Counted from the first letter of the stretch, positions 46,488-58,498 are shown. The stretch: 64,000 bases of DNA from Cudoniella acicularis (GCA_013054445.1 JAAMPI010000023.1:1-64000), one strand, 5' to 3'. The notes: a model not told the origin generated them from the letters alone. Program-made: numbers and translations.

Positions 46488-47733
46488 CTCGGCCAAAGAA
46501 CTGGTCAGAAGGGTGGGGCCAGACCTGTAGAATGTCGGATTCCACAAAGGCTTCGACTTTTTGCTATTTACTCCCCACTCAACGGTCCATCAAATACGAA
46601 GCGCCAACATTCGCCCGCTCTTTGCCTCCCAAAGATCCCATAATCTTACACAAGCTTCGCCAGCCATTCCCCAGATGAACGACTGGAATTGTGGTCAAAG
46701 GTGCCCAAGCTTGGAAAATGCAAAGATACCTTGAACTGCAGGTAAACGAAAGCATTTCATTGCTGCCGACACAGCACTGAGGAACCAGCTCTTCGGGGGC
46801 TTGTTCACCTTCTCGAGTCTCCAATCCAAGGAGTATTTGTAAAGTGCTGGCGAAGAGATGTATATTCACTGAGAGTGTACGTCACCGAGTACGACGCAAA
46901 CCCAACTTAGGGATACAGAACGTGTGGTTTTGGGGGAAATCTTGCTTTGGAAAGAAGTTGAATGTGTGCTGAATGGAATAGGACGAGGTGGAGTCTGCTG
47001 TCCAATTACCAAACCAGGAGTGGAGGCTAGTACAGCTGGAACACGTGAGGGTTGGGCTCGATACCAATACTGTTGCTAAGTATTTGAAGCTCTGTGGGAT
47101 TATTTGCAACTCATGTTCAAACCAAATACGCTTAGTTATATAGCTTGAATTGGTCTGTCGCGATCGAATGGATATACGCTTTAAGAACAATGTTTATTGT
47201 ACTAGATTTATTAATTTGATTTTCAGTCCCGATTTCCTGAAAATACCTGTGCAACTATCATCGACGAATGCCAGAGACATTAAATTTTCGAAACTTCGGA
47301 ATATGTTTTCAATCCTTTTCAAGTCCATGCATACCACGGTCGCTCCTAACACTTGAAAGGACAAAAGCTGTGTAACTGTGAGGTATTGTTACAAAGAAAG
47401 AAGTGTTACCTAATATGTCTTTTCATCTGTTCTAGTTCTTTACGTCTCCTTTAAGTTGGGAGTCATGTTTCAGTTCTCAAGTGTTAGGCGGGGCGGACCG
47501 CTGGATGGCCAAAGTGATATGTTTTTCAGTATTGAGCCAGCTATGAATCAGAGGGCCACCAACCCTATTTTTACCCCAGCAAAGTAATTATTAGCTAATC
47601 TGAATGACATTTCTGAAACTGATTTTGAATAGTGGTATATGCACACACCCTGTACGCCATAATTCCTCCCCTCCGAATGTACCCCGAGGAATTGTAAATG
47701 ATACACCGCGTACATAGCGCCATTCAAGGTTCA
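46488..47733. other. intergenic, convergent 3' regions
   Basis: 1.25 kb between the C6 factor and the CorA-like gene, AT-rich from 47090 to 47700. No gene recognised. Confidence 0.55.
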
Positions 47734-49576
47734 TTAATTTGTCTTCTTAGCTGCCTTCCTTTTGAAGAGAAAATTGTGGACTGCTCGAGTCCCTTTTTTC
47801 ACGCCATCATCCAACGTCTCCGTAATGAGCATCAGTAATTTACTGAAGAAGAACAAAAAACAAGAAAGATATGCACATAATTATAGCAAACAAGTTCCAA
47901 TAATCCTTGGTTGTATATCCAGTTAAACCTGTGATTTGCATGGAGAAATAAGCTGTCATGAGGTTGACTGGCAGGAAGAGAACACTGAGCTTTGCAAGCA
48001 AGGTGGCTGCTCTTGTAAGACGGGATGTAGATTCTGTGTCTTTTTGGGCGTTGATGTTGAAATACTGTTGTATATTAGCAATCAATGAAAGTGGCATGAA
48101 ACTTAAAAGACTCACAGTACTTATTAGAGCATCCTTTTCCGTTAAGAACTCTTTGGTCTCGCTCAATATCATAAGTTGCAACCGGTCTCCAAGCCGCTCA
48201 AATCGAGATCTAGCAGAATCAGCTAGGACGGGGTCTTGACGAGAGTCGTCCGGTACGGATGGCTTGGGTGGTTCAAGAATGCGTTGGACGAGATTTTTGT
48301 AACCTTCGTACACATGGTGCATTCGACGGATCTGAGTTCCAAGGACGTGTAGCTTGGGGATGATCTCAATATCTATGCTCTCCACAGATTTGCGGGTCTA
48401 GAGAAATCAGGAGCTGACAACATATCATCATAGGAGTGGGTCTTACCATATTATGGAAAATTTGCTTTTGCTATTCAAATGTCAGCGCCTGGTTCAATTT
48501 AATTGAACTGACAAACATACGAGAAGGGTTAATCTTTTTTGAAAGGCGCCAACGGTAGAATATACAGCACGCCAATCATCAAACAGGTAGTAGAATAGAT
48601 TGCTTGCACCTTCTTCACCCCATTTATCCACAGGAGACTTGTTTAGGACTTGCCGAACCGACTGCATTGAGATGACTTCTGCTGGGTCATAGCCGTTTTT
48701 TGATATTTGATATAAAACACTTAACAGATTCGATCGAATTGACTTCAAATCCTCAATTCCCACGGAGCCAGGATGTTCATGGAAAGATATGACAGTGTCT
48801 AGAAACATTAGGAACTGCCAAAGTATTGATGGGTGGTGATTATTACTATCATTGCAAAGTACTAGCCACGAATACAAACGACGCTGTTGTCCTTCCTCTT
48901 CGATGTTGAAATCTCGATCTGACTTTGACGACTTCTGCTCCTGCTCGTGCATCCAGTTCGCTGCAATGCATATGACTAGACATAGGTTAGCCTATTCCAG
49001 GCTTTTCTAAATCTTAAGTCTTACATTTTTGTCCGACGTCGATGGAATGAAATTGATACATCTGCTTCACAATAGCGTAATGGCTCGTGTCGTTGTGGAG
49101 GCTAGTTCTTGGAACGTCCATGCTAACAGCTCCGAGTTCAACATCGTCCTTATTATGGGGGAATATTCTTTGTGTCAAATGGTGCCTTGCGGGAGCTGGT
49201 GAAATCCCCTCGTCCGCCTCAGGGTCGGTTGCAATAATTGCACTAAGTCGAGGAGAAAACTCATAATGCTCGGTGAGAAACTGTACAATGCCTTTCTGTC
49301 GATGTGGAGCCCAGATGTTACTGCAGAGGGAGAGCGATTAGCAATGAAAACATGGGGGAAGGTGGAATCATACATCCATCGGACGGGACGCTCGTCAGTC
49401 CTGGCGGAGCCGAGCAGGTCTTTGAACCCATTTTCATCTAGGTTAAAGGCAATCTGGGCGCTGTCAAATCCAAACTCAACAACGAAGTTGCTGGTCGATG
49501 GGTCGAGCGAGAAACGCTTGCTATCTTCGTACACCTTCGCATCGTCGTAGTCAGCGAATCGGCCGTCTCTCTCCAT
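47734..49576 (-). CDS. CorA-like Mg2+ transporter family protein, frameshifted at C-terminus
   Basis: Exons 49374-49576, 49025-49320, 48521-48960, 48447-48470 (24 nt), 48116-48397 and 47734-48064; introns 53, 64, 50, 49 and 51 nt; about 524 residues. Cytosolic alpha/beta domain (VRWINIWAPHRQKGIVQFL), long helices, two C-terminal membrane helices (AKLSVLFLPVNLMTAYFSMQ and YWNLFAIIMCISFLF). The canonical CorA GMN motif is not seen, as in many fungal CorA-like proteins, so transport is uncertain. A 6-base run (47855-47860) breaks the frame inside the last helix; five bases would give SFLFLFFFSKLLMLITETLD and a basic tail ending KKTN. As sequenced it stops after FVLLQ. The 51-nt last intron is a multiple of three and stop-free. 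Confidence 0.85.
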
Positions 49577-50147
49577 GGTGATTCGGGTCAGCGAACAGAA
49601 GGAGATGTCCTGAGAGACTCGGTGCCATGGCGACTCTGATGTCTTTTCAAGTCAGCGGAAGCGCCGCCCCAACCTGCAGCCTTGCTGGCGAGCGAGGTTG
49701 TGATACAGTGCAGTGTACAGCCGAGCAGGCTCACAGGCCACAGGCTCACTGGAGGCAAGACTCAGACTCAGAACTCGCACCTGGCCGCAGCCGAGCAGAA
49801 ACGCGGCGGCGCAAGCTTGTGAAACATAGGGGCTATCACCGTATCACCGTATCAAGGGCGTCCCCTTTGACCAACAAGTTTCCCAACTGCATGTATCACG
49901 CGAAATTCATCAGATTTAGAATTCTCGGTTCAAGACAGCCTTGCTGATTCTCACCCCCATTGGACGATATTCTCGCCATCCTTCACTTGTTGCACAAGCG
50001 TTAAGCAAAATCAGCCGCACCCCTGAGTCGAACACCAACCCTAACACCAACGCTCGTTGCGTAACGCTGCTCTCTGCAGCTTCTCCTCACACTACTGCGT
50101 AGCGTTGCGCTTTGTTTTCTGTCAAGCCGGCCGTCTCCTCCTTCTCC
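49577..50147. other. divergent promoter CorA-like/GNAT
   Basis: 571 bp shared upstream region; contains short CAGGCTCAC and ATCACCGT direct repeats (about 49727-49750 and 49833-49853). No known site called. Confidence 0.5.
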
Positions 50148-50869
50148 ATGGTACTCGAAACCATCCTGCTTCCGCGTGATGATGCAGGTGTCCGGAATCA
50201 TGTAGAACGTTACAAGGCATTCCGCCTCCAAGCTTTAAAGACTGCGCCGCTGATGTTCGGGTCTACATACGAGAGAGAATCTGCTTTTACGAGTGGGATG
50301 TGGGAAACACGTCTAAAAAATCCACGCGCATTTACCCTTCTCACACTTCAAGACAAAGGCGTTGTTGGTTCTCTAACCATGATTAGTCTCCCTTTTGGCC
50401 CCGAGGAGTAAGTCAACCCAGCAAGTTCGCCAGATGAAGACTTCTCTGAATCTGGCAATTGCCTGCACGCACACATTATCTTTTTTTGCTATGATCAAAA
50501 GCTCTGACTATGTTTTACAGACTCCCTGCTTTTGGCGACCCGTGGAAGTCTCTGAATGGCGAAGCTCCTAAAGAGCCTGCCTACTCACATTGGCGGCTTA
50601 ATGCAATGTTCACGCTGCCCGAAGTTCGAGGCCAGGGCATTGCTAAAGCGCTTATAAAAAAGGGCATTATCCTAGGCCATGAAGAAGCTGCCAAAGCCGG
50701 AAAAGAATTCGTGGGAAGTGTTGTGGTAGATTTGGATAATCCCGCTGCCAAAAGCCTCTATGAAAAGTGTGGGTTTGTGACTATCAAAGAAGAACCTCGT
50801 GATAAAGACAATACCAGAACTGTACTGCTGATGAAATATACTCCAGGGTCGGAAGTTTCTGCGCCTTGA
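50148..50869 (+). CDS. GNAT-family N-acetyltransferase
   Basis: Exons 50148-50407 and 50521-50869, intron 113 nt, 202 residues. Acetyl-CoA-binding motif A is clear: NAMFTLPEVRGQGIAKALI (R-G-Q-G-I-A pattern), followed by VVDLDNPAAKSLYEKCGFV, the usual motif B helix. The N-terminal half (YKAFRLQALKTAPLMFGSTY) fits the single-domain GNAT group with substrate unknown. Cytosolic, no targeting signal. Start ATG 50148 has CTCCATGG context. Confidence 0.9.
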
Positions 50870-51524
50870 CACTTTTTCAATGGTCATTCTCTTGAAACAG
50901 AGCTCGATGCTCCAGCCTCTGAGTGGTATGATTCGGTTGTCAATTGGGGTTTTTGAGCTCATGAAGCTTATGTGAAAGTCTACGGGGTCTGATAATAACT
51001 TGGGCAATTTATTTCTCTCTTATTTCTCCTATTAATGCACTCGAAACACACTCCATATTTCATATTGCGTGCATAAGTAGGGATTACCTTTTCATCTCAG
51101 TCGGAAGTGGCGGTGCATTCTTAGCCACATTTAAGGTTAAGTTTCAGCTAATCATCCTCAGAAAGATGCAGCAGATCATCAACCCCGCTGATCGTTCATT
51201 CACCTTAAATTGGGGCCTCCGGGTCCAAAGTCGAGCAAAAACAGGGAATGAAAACATCTTGACATATCCACGCAGAGGAAATGACTTTTTTTTTTTGAAA
51301 GCACGGCAGCATGTTTCGCCACAGGGAGTTATTATCAATGTTGGCACTTCTCTTTGAGAACATCCACCATTTTGCCGCTTTACACATTACAACTCTATTC
51401 CACCATGGTAGTGTCATAATACTTTATTCTACGAAACGCCAAATTCGACCTTCATATTTAAGAAGAAGAAAATCCAGTCGATTGTGCCCTATCACGAAAT
51501 CCTCAAAACCTTTAAACTTTTCAA
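50870..51524. other. intergenic, CFEM upstream region
   Basis: 655 bp between tandem genes, with a T10 run (51288-51297) and a TATTTAA box about 70 bp upstream of the CFEM ATG. Confidence 0.5.
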
Positions 51525-52007
51525 ATGTTGTCACAACTCTATACGGTCTTATTAGCGCTTTCGATATATCTGCTCCCTGGAGCACAATCGCAACTGACTG
51601 TCGCCGATCTCCCACAATGCATTCAAGATTGCATTAACTCTTCAAAAGATGACAATTGCAAAGCTACCGATATTGCTTGCCTATGTCCAGCTTCGGCAGG
51701 GAATTTCCTTCCAGATCTGATCACTTGCATGCATTGGCAGTGTGACAACTCCCTCGACAACGATCTCCTCTTAACACCACTGCAAATCGCATGCAACCTT
51801 GCCGGAACGTCCATCCCATCAGCAGCTATTCTAAATGCACAGAACATCGCTAGCAGCCTCGATTCACAAGTTACTACCACAGTTACAACGGGCGGATCTT
51901 CTGCTACCGGGAGCACAGAAGCTACAGCAACCGTCCAACCTTCAGGAAGTGATCGGCCTGCTGCTCAATCCGTATTTGTTTCCACGACGACGACTACGGC
52001 AACTTAA
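51525..52007 (+). CDS. secreted CFEM-domain protein, probably truncated by a stop
   Basis: 160 residues to the TAA at 52005-52007. Signal peptide MLSQLYTVLLALSIYLLPGA, then an eight-cysteine CFEM domain (CIQDC, DNC, DIACLC, LITC, HWQC, LQIAC) at about 32-90. A Thr/Ser-rich stalk begins (QVTTTVTTGGSSATGST). CFEM proteins act at the cell surface in haem/iron capture or host interaction. The same frame stays open after the TAA for another 179 codons of typical Ser/Thr stalk, so the TAA looks like a nonsense change in a longer gene. No intron needed. As read, a secreted protein without membrane anchor. Confidence 0.85.
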   Translation: MLSQLYTVLLALSIYLLPGAQSQLTVADLPQCIQDCINSSKDDNCKATDIACLCPASAGNFLPDLITCMHWQCDNSLDNDLLLTPLQIACNLAGTSIPSAAILNAQNIASSLDSQVTTTVTTGGSSATGSTEATATVQPSGSDRPAAQSVFVSTTTTTAT

Positions 52008-52544
52008 TCGGGCACGACGAATATAATTGTATATCCTGTCACGGTAGGGTCGGCAGCTACAGTCTCAGGTCCAGGTTCGACCATAACCGCCGTCTCAACC
52101 GCTCCAGGACAAACAGTTACGACTACGAATTCTGTAGGGAGTTCGGCGACAGTTGTAGCAGCATCCTCGGGTCAGGTTCTCACCACGACGGATTCAGCAG
52201 GAAGTACGATTTTGACGACTCAAAGCTTCTCGTTCTACGGGACTACAACTTCCTCTGAGGATACCTCATTGAGCCTCTCGAGCTCACAGACAAACTCGAT
52301 ACGGCCAACAACCGCTGGAGCAGGTTCTAGCACAAAAACAAGCAGAACCTCAACGGTTCCGGCAGAGAGCGAGAAAAACAGTTCACCCTTCTTAAATACC
52401 AACAATCCGTCGAGTAGGAAGGAGGTTAGGAGTCTATTGGGATTAGTGTTATGGCAACTATATGCGGTTTCCGGGTATTGGGTTTGTGAAAAATTAATTT
52501 GTGCCACATGTACAGACAAATGGTTTATGAACTATGGATTATAA
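52008..52544 (+). pseudogene. downstream remainder of the CFEM gene after the in-frame TAA
   Basis: Same frame as the CFEM exon, open to 52544. Encodes Thr/Ser-rich repeats (GSAATVSGPGSTITAVSTA, GQTVTTTNSVGSSATVV, GQVLTTTDSAGSTI) of the type that forms the glycosylated stalk of anchored wall proteins. The end (SLLGLVLWQLYAVSGYWV) is moderately hydrophobic and could be the remains of a GPI signal, followed by a Cys-containing tail. Only expressed if the TAA is an error or is read through. Confidence 0.65.
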
Positions 52545-52669
52545 TAGTAATAGTCACTTCAATAGTTCATTATGATCATACAACATATGCAATTGTACAA
52601 TGCACCGTTCTCGACCCTTCTCCAACAGTACATACACCCAAACAAACATTAATCCATTATGCATAGCAT
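52545..52669. other. short convergent 3' region
   Basis: AT-rich 125 bp between the CFEM remainder and the CLC stop. Confidence 0.5.
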
Positions 52670-55397
52670 TCAACGTTTCAAATTTTCAATATACAAAACA
52701 AGCCGCTTTTTAATGATGACGCCGACTACTTTGCCACTGCCCTCCTCAATCACAATTAGATGCCTCAATCCCAACTTTGTAAACATCTCTACCGCATACT
52801 CCATTGGCGCTTTTGCACAGATCGTCAAAGGAGTGCGGTCCACGAAGGCAGAGAGTGGTCCTTCCAGTAAATCCACCGGCTCCCCGTCCTGTAGTACGCC
52901 CGCTTGGTGAATAGCAAAGTCGAGTTCGCCTTCAGCGAGATAACCGTGGAGCATAGAATTGCTGTCCACAAGAACCAGACCAGCGTCCATGAGGCCACGG
53001 GCTTTGAGTTGAGAGAGCTTGTTAGAGAGTAGCGATTTGGAGACTTTGCATTCAAAGCCCACGTCCACGGTGATTTCTCGCATGGTTTGAGCCGGTGGGA
53101 TGAGCTCCTCGACCAAGCCGCCTTCATCTCGAACAACGGTGAGGGCGTGCTCGGGATCGAGAAAAGGGTGACCGAGAACAGTTTGTGCAAGATCATAGAT
53201 GCCTTCACTACTAAGAGCATCCGCCACCCATTTCGCAACTAGTATAGCAATCATAAAAGGAGGGATGTAGTCAACTTCTCCGGTCAGTTCAAACATAATT
53301 ACTGCTAAGGAAACAGTCATCCTAGATATGCCCGAAAGAAACGCAGAAGCGCCAACCATTGCAAATATCCCAGGTGAGATGTTGGGTATGACTTGGCCTA
53401 CCAGCCTTCCAAACAGGGCTCCTGCGTCTAGAGCTGGAATGATTATTCCAGAAGGGACCTTACCTACAGCGAATTAGCCCAAAGCCTAAGATTTTTTGAA
53501 GAAAGAGCCAAGCAGATGAGACTTTCCCCGCCCACTTGGAACACGGAATTGAGTGTAATGAATAGCTAATTAGTTGCTTACATCCAAACGTAATGATTGT
53601 AAGCACAAGCTTTACAGCAGTACCATAGAAAAGCCATCCATAATAAAGACTCTTATCTTCCAAAGCCTCTTGTGTACAGATCCAGGAACCTTGCGGCTTG
53701 CGACAATCTACAAGGAGATTCTTGATGATGATATCGCCAGGTTCTCTCGTTAAAGGATTTGGATATTGAACAAGAGCTGTAACTAAGACGACCAGGGCAA
53801 GTTCGAAGACGGGGTGATCGCTGATAATGGGGTATTTGCGGAACGTTTTGGACCAGAGGAAATTTGCGCGGCAGAAAACGCCACCAAAAAGTCCTCCAGC
53901 AACACCTAGAAATATGAAAACAAGATAATGCACGGGTTCATAACTGACTCCGTAGTTAGTTTCAAAGAGAACCAACTTTCCCGTACCAGTAGGATTCAAC
54001 GCTTTGATAACTACCGCCGCAAATAGCGAGCAGAGGAAGGCTCTCCAAAGGACCTTTCGAGGGAAGTATGTGCTAATTTCCTACAAAATGATGAGCAATT
54101 TCTTTCTTGACTCTACACCGTATAAATGACCCCGCCCACAATAACCCACACGCCCACTTTCCATTTGTAGCCGCACTGGGGCCCAGATCCTTGGTTGGTC
54201 CGGAAGGCCAGAATCACCATGCACTTGTGGGTTATTGTGGGCGAGGTCATTTACACAGTGTAGGAGTTAAGGGAAACTTCGGCTTACCTCGTAAGAAAAC
54301 AATACACCCCCTATAGGGGCACCAAAGGCGACGCTAAGACCCGATGAGCAGGCAACGCTTAACATCTCTCTCATCTTCCGGCCATTGTCTCTGTATTTTG
54401 GAAATCTGTTTGCAACCAAGTATCCCACGGATGTAGAGATATGAACGAATGGGCCTTCTTTGCCCAAACACATCCCTGTGGCCACTGCGAAAGTGCTGCC
54501 AACAGCTTTGACGAAAAGGACGTTAAAGTCGAGAAAGTGTGGAATCACAAAACCGGATAGGATAGTTTTAATCTCTGGAATACCGCTCCCAGCAGCCATG
54601 TACATCGGTTTGCCCACTATCGGTTCTTGATCACAATCAGAATCTTCTTCTCGATCGTGGTGTTGAACGGCCGGCAGATTGGCCTTAGTTGTCATCGTCA
54701 CTGCTCCCGCTATGATGCCATAAAGCACAGCGAGGGCCACATAGATAGCAAATTTGATCCAGTAGTTATCAGACCACCAAATCCATTTTGTGCAATCCTC
54801 GTCGACCGGCTCTCTTCTACCTAGGAGGGGTGATTTACTGGAACAGCATGCCTCCCGTGTCAGAAAAAAAATTCGAAGAGCAGTATCCGAGTTTGTAGTC
54901 GGAAATTGTAGCTTCCGTAACATCTAATAAAAATTGATTAGACACACAATCGGTAATAGAGGAGGCATTGCGTACCAACAAAGAATGCCACAATGGCAGT
55001 GAAGACTCCAATTAGAGAAGCGGCGACCCATCCTTGGCAAGAGTCCCAAGAAGCGATGCACCTGTCCTTGAAGCTTCTCTTGGATCTCAAAGCTCGATAG
55101 CGATAAGAATCCTTGATCTACGCGAGGTATTAGTACAGATTGGGCAATTATAGCAGAGAATGCTCTGACCAGGTCATGAAGCCAGTCAATGGTCGTATAG
55201 TCATTGTATGGAAGTCGTTCTCCGACGGCAGAGCCTCCAAGTGCTTGTTCATCTTTCGAGAGGTGGGAGGAGATGATTGAAGTGGCGTCTTCAGCACGGA
55301 GCTCATCAATCCTACGACTACCCCGTCTGCCGGTCAACTCGGACCAAGGGGGGTAGAGCAAACGCGATTGCTCGTTGGTTTCCTCGTCCTGGGGCAT
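52670..55397 (-). CDS. CLC-type chloride transporter (Gef1-like), frameshifted
   Basis: Exons 55170-55397, 54976-55117, 54288-54923, 53582-54080, 52670-53463; introns 52, 52, 207 and 118 nt; about 765 residues. Anion/proton exchanger of Golgi or endosomal membranes. Signature motifs: GSGIPE, GKEGPFVH (gating Glu), SGLSVAFGAPIGGVLFS, VPSGIIIPALDAGALFGR, MVGASAFLSGISRMTVSL, then two CBS domains (ELIPPAQTMREITVD; FVDRTPLTICAKAPMEYA). The cytosolic N-terminus is acidic. An A8 run at 54864-54871 (T8 in the gene) should be seven: LGYCSSNFFLTREACC then reads through. The third intron is enlarged by a 145-bp TA-flanked MITE. Exon 5 starts with GTAAG, a donor look-alike next to the acceptor. Confidence 0.93.
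54116..54260. mobile_element. 145-bp MITE inside a CLC intron, TA-flanked
   Basis: The left end reads CACCGTATAAATGACC and the inverted right end CACTGTGTAAATGACC, both continuing into (C/T)CGCCCACAATAACCCACA: about 36 bp of terminal inverted repeat with four mismatches. The element is flanked by TA on both sides (54114-54115 and 54261-54262), as expected for a Tc1/mariner-type insertion. The 70-bp interior has no coding capacity. It sits within the intron 54081-54287, away from donor and branch site, so splicing can persist. Confidence 0.88.
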
Positions 55398-56617
55398 TGT
55401 ATATATGGAGATGCAGCTCGAGCTGGAGCGTTTCTGGCAAGGAGGGCGAGCATCCTCGAGGACGGCATGATGCCAGATGCTCGAGTAATTGAAGGCGCGA
55501 GGCGTGGGACAAGCCTGCACCTTTCCTCGTCTGCAGGTTTAAGCAGTGGTATCTGGTGTCTTAACGGATGGCTTTGAGCGCTGTCCTGCTGTTAGCGAAT
55601 AAGGAGCAGCTGATAAGAAGTTAAAAGAAATGGGCCCACATATGCGACGGCGCTGGACGAAAGAGAGGCGCCAAAGCCAGCCCCTCAATCATCCCATCCA
55701 TGTCATTTAACACATGAACTTTTCCATACTCAACTTCCATCGATTTTCATTTCATTGCATTTCACATTCACATCCACATTCATACTCACAATTTGTTAAC
55801 TATCACGTGGAAGACTCATGTAAGCATCACAAGCCATCCATCCTAGATCGCCCCACTACTGTCGCCGTCACCGGCGTACATGGATCGCATCGATCACTGA
55901 TGGGCCTGATCGTAAACCGCGCCGTTTTAAGGAGAAGGGCACGAGACCAATTTCGCGATAGCAGGTACCTAGATTCTAGATACCTAGGTACTTCTGGGTC
56001 GCAAAGTTAAGTCTTACTTAGTTAGTGCCCGTCTATCTCGCCCCAATCTTGTTTCCCCCTTTTTCCTTTTACCCTATACAAATTGTATACTCTCCAAGTT
56101 GAAGAGTTGTTGCGCATCTTCTTCCCAGTGGCACCCTTGCATGCCACGAAATAAGGTTACAATAATTTGCACCAGTTGCAGGAACCGAAAATTCTAGACT
56201 TTCTCGCCTCGTTAAAGTTACGTCGAACCCCACCAAAACGCCATCAATTTCCATCAAAATCAACAACTTTCCAACTCTAACAAGTCTTACGCGTGTCGCG
56301 CAAAGCTCACCGTCACGTCTGCATCTTTTCAAACGGACGCTGGGGTCGAAAACTGCTGTATAAAAATTCTCGTGTCACAATTGCTTGTGCCCAGCATATG
56401 ACGTCGATTGACTCTGCGAGCAAACGAGAAGTATCGATCAAGTAGTTATTTGTACCAGAACCCTTAACTTTCCTTGAACCGCGGGTCCTGTAATTGGAGC
56501 GATTCTCTTCGTGGGCAAGTCAACTGATACTTTCGTTGCTACAATATACTAATGTCTTGTAGCTTGTCTGTCGTCTTCACCGACTCTGTCCCTTCGACGC
56601 GCGGCAAGTCGTTCAAA
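55398..56617. other. divergent promoter CLC/ethanolamine kinase
   Basis: 1.2 kb shared upstream region, pyrimidine-rich leaders on both sides, and a near-palindromic cluster of TACCTAG motifs at 55966-55992. An in-frame ATG at 56552 could extend the kinase by 22 residues. Confidence 0.55.
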
Positions 56618-58038
56618 ATGGGGGCAGCACCTGAATCTAGACCTAGTGCTGGGAAAGTCCGATTTATACCTCTTACATATAATCAAACCGAATCGCAAAC
56701 ATCTGCTCTTCGCCTGATCCTCACTCTTCGACCCGAGTGGGAGCGCACTCCCGGAAAGATTGAGTTTATTCGTTTCACAGATGGGATCACCAATACATTA
56801 TTGAAGATTGTGAACAAAACACCAGGGTCGTCGCCAGAGGAGATAGACAATGAAGCTGTTTTACTGAGAGCATATGGCCAAGGCACAGACCTGATCATTG
56901 ATCGCGAACGAGAGACTCAAAACCATGAGCTACTAATGCAACACAATCTTGCGCCAGAGTTGCTAGCTCGATTCCATAATGGAATGTTATATCGTTTTAT
57001 TCGGGGGACCGTAACCTCTCCAGCAGACCTTAGACGGAAGGAGATTTGGCGTGCTGTGGCTAGGAGGCTGGCAGAATGGCACGCTGTTGTTCCGTGTCTC
57101 CCAGCGCCCCGTCGGCCTTTATCAACAGCGATCTGTGGGACCGAGCAGTTCGGTATGCCGGCTCCTACTCCAAGCAAGAAAGATCCTGCTCTGCAGTCGG
57201 CAATTGATAGTGTCGCGCCTGGAAAACCTGCTCCCAATGTTTGGACCGTGATGCAAAAATGGATTTATGCACTTCCCATCAAGTCAAAGGCGCAGAGGGA
57301 TCGACAAGCCAATCTTCAAAGGGAATTAACTCGACTGGTGGTAGAATTTAGTAATCGGCCTGGGCTAGGTAAAGATAGCGTGAGTGCTTCCTACAAAATA
57401 TATACCGAATCTTCTTCGGCATTGCAAGAAGATCTATTCTCGCTCGCAAATTTGGTTCCGGCGCAAACCAAGGAGCAATTCAAGTCTCTTGAAACTGTAC
57501 TGACACTGTCCAGCTTGTATTTGCCCATTGCGACTTGTTGAGCGGTAATGTGATCATTCAACCCCGTCCAGCCGGACATCTACAAGCCAATGCGCCAGAA
57601 ATTGTCAGCTTCATCGACTATGAATATGCGACACCTTCACCTGCTGCTTTTGATATTGCCAATCACTTTGCTGAATGGGGTGGATTCGATTGCGAGCACC
57701 ATCTCCTGCCAACAAAAGCTCAGAGACTTGATTTTATCCGTGAATATATCCGAGGGTATTTCACTTACCTAGCAACCGAAAACTCTCCAATCGATGAAGA
57801 AGCTGAGGTTCATCGACTTTTTGAGGAAGTGGATATGTTTCGCGGGATTCCAGGATTCTACTGGGGGATTTGGGCCCTGATCCAAGCTACCATCTCACAG
57901 ATCGATTTCGACTATGCTTCTTACGCTGAAATCAGACTGGGAGAATACTGGGCGTGGCGGGAAGAAATCAATGGCACTAGGGCATCCTCGGGCAGGGAGA
58001 TGCCTCTTCGGGAGCGTCGATGGGCTCAGGAGTCTTGA
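56618..58038 (+). CDS. EKI1: ethanolamine (choline/ethanolamine) kinase
   Basis: Exons 56618-57379 and 57514-58038, intron 134 nt, 428 residues. First step of the CDP-ethanolamine branch of phospholipid synthesis, cytosolic. N-lobe: FIRFTDGITNTLLKIV, then DLIIDRERE and APELLARFHNGMLYRFI. The splice creates LVFAHCDLLSGNVIIQ, Brenner's catalytic loop (H-x-D-x4-N), and IVSFIDYEYATPSPAAFDIA, the metal-binding DYE motif. These features favour ethanolamine over choline kinase. The intron contains no stop in the upstream frame, so the frame alone hides it, but retention would shift the frame and end at 57540. Start taken at ATG 56618. Confidence 0.92.
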
Positions 58039-58498
58039 ATGATTTTCATAGACACGAAAGCTCAACGACTGAAGTACATACTCGTGTTACTTTGGTAACT
58101 GCACATAGACAGTAAAGTATATATTTTGACGACGGTTCTCGGCCTCAACGCCTAGAAATGGATAGACAGGATGGGAATTCAAATGGTGGCGTCAAGTCTT
58201 CAACGACGGGTCCGGGCGGTCCAGGTGGACAGCAAAAGTGATAGTAATGGAACCCAGTTGCTCTTGATACGACTTCCAAAAACTCGCCATACTCGGCAGA
58301 AGCCCAAGTGACGGTATCAGAGGCATGCATAGTTCCGCCCCGTCTCATTCGGGGCTAGCTTGACATGTTGACATCATTGATCCGGTAAGCCATATATTCT
58401 TAATTTCGAATTACTTTCTACCTGATGGTTAGTTTTAAGCTGACCCCTCGGCCACTTTGCCTGTTTCTGCGCGCGAACCGGCTAGAGTTGCATTTAAG

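Noticed and set aside
45101..46869. A secondary-metabolite or iron-uptake cluster (Zn2Cys6 factor, GNAT, CFEM)
   Set aside because: No synthase, oxidoreductase set or transporter group; neighbours are housekeeping genes.
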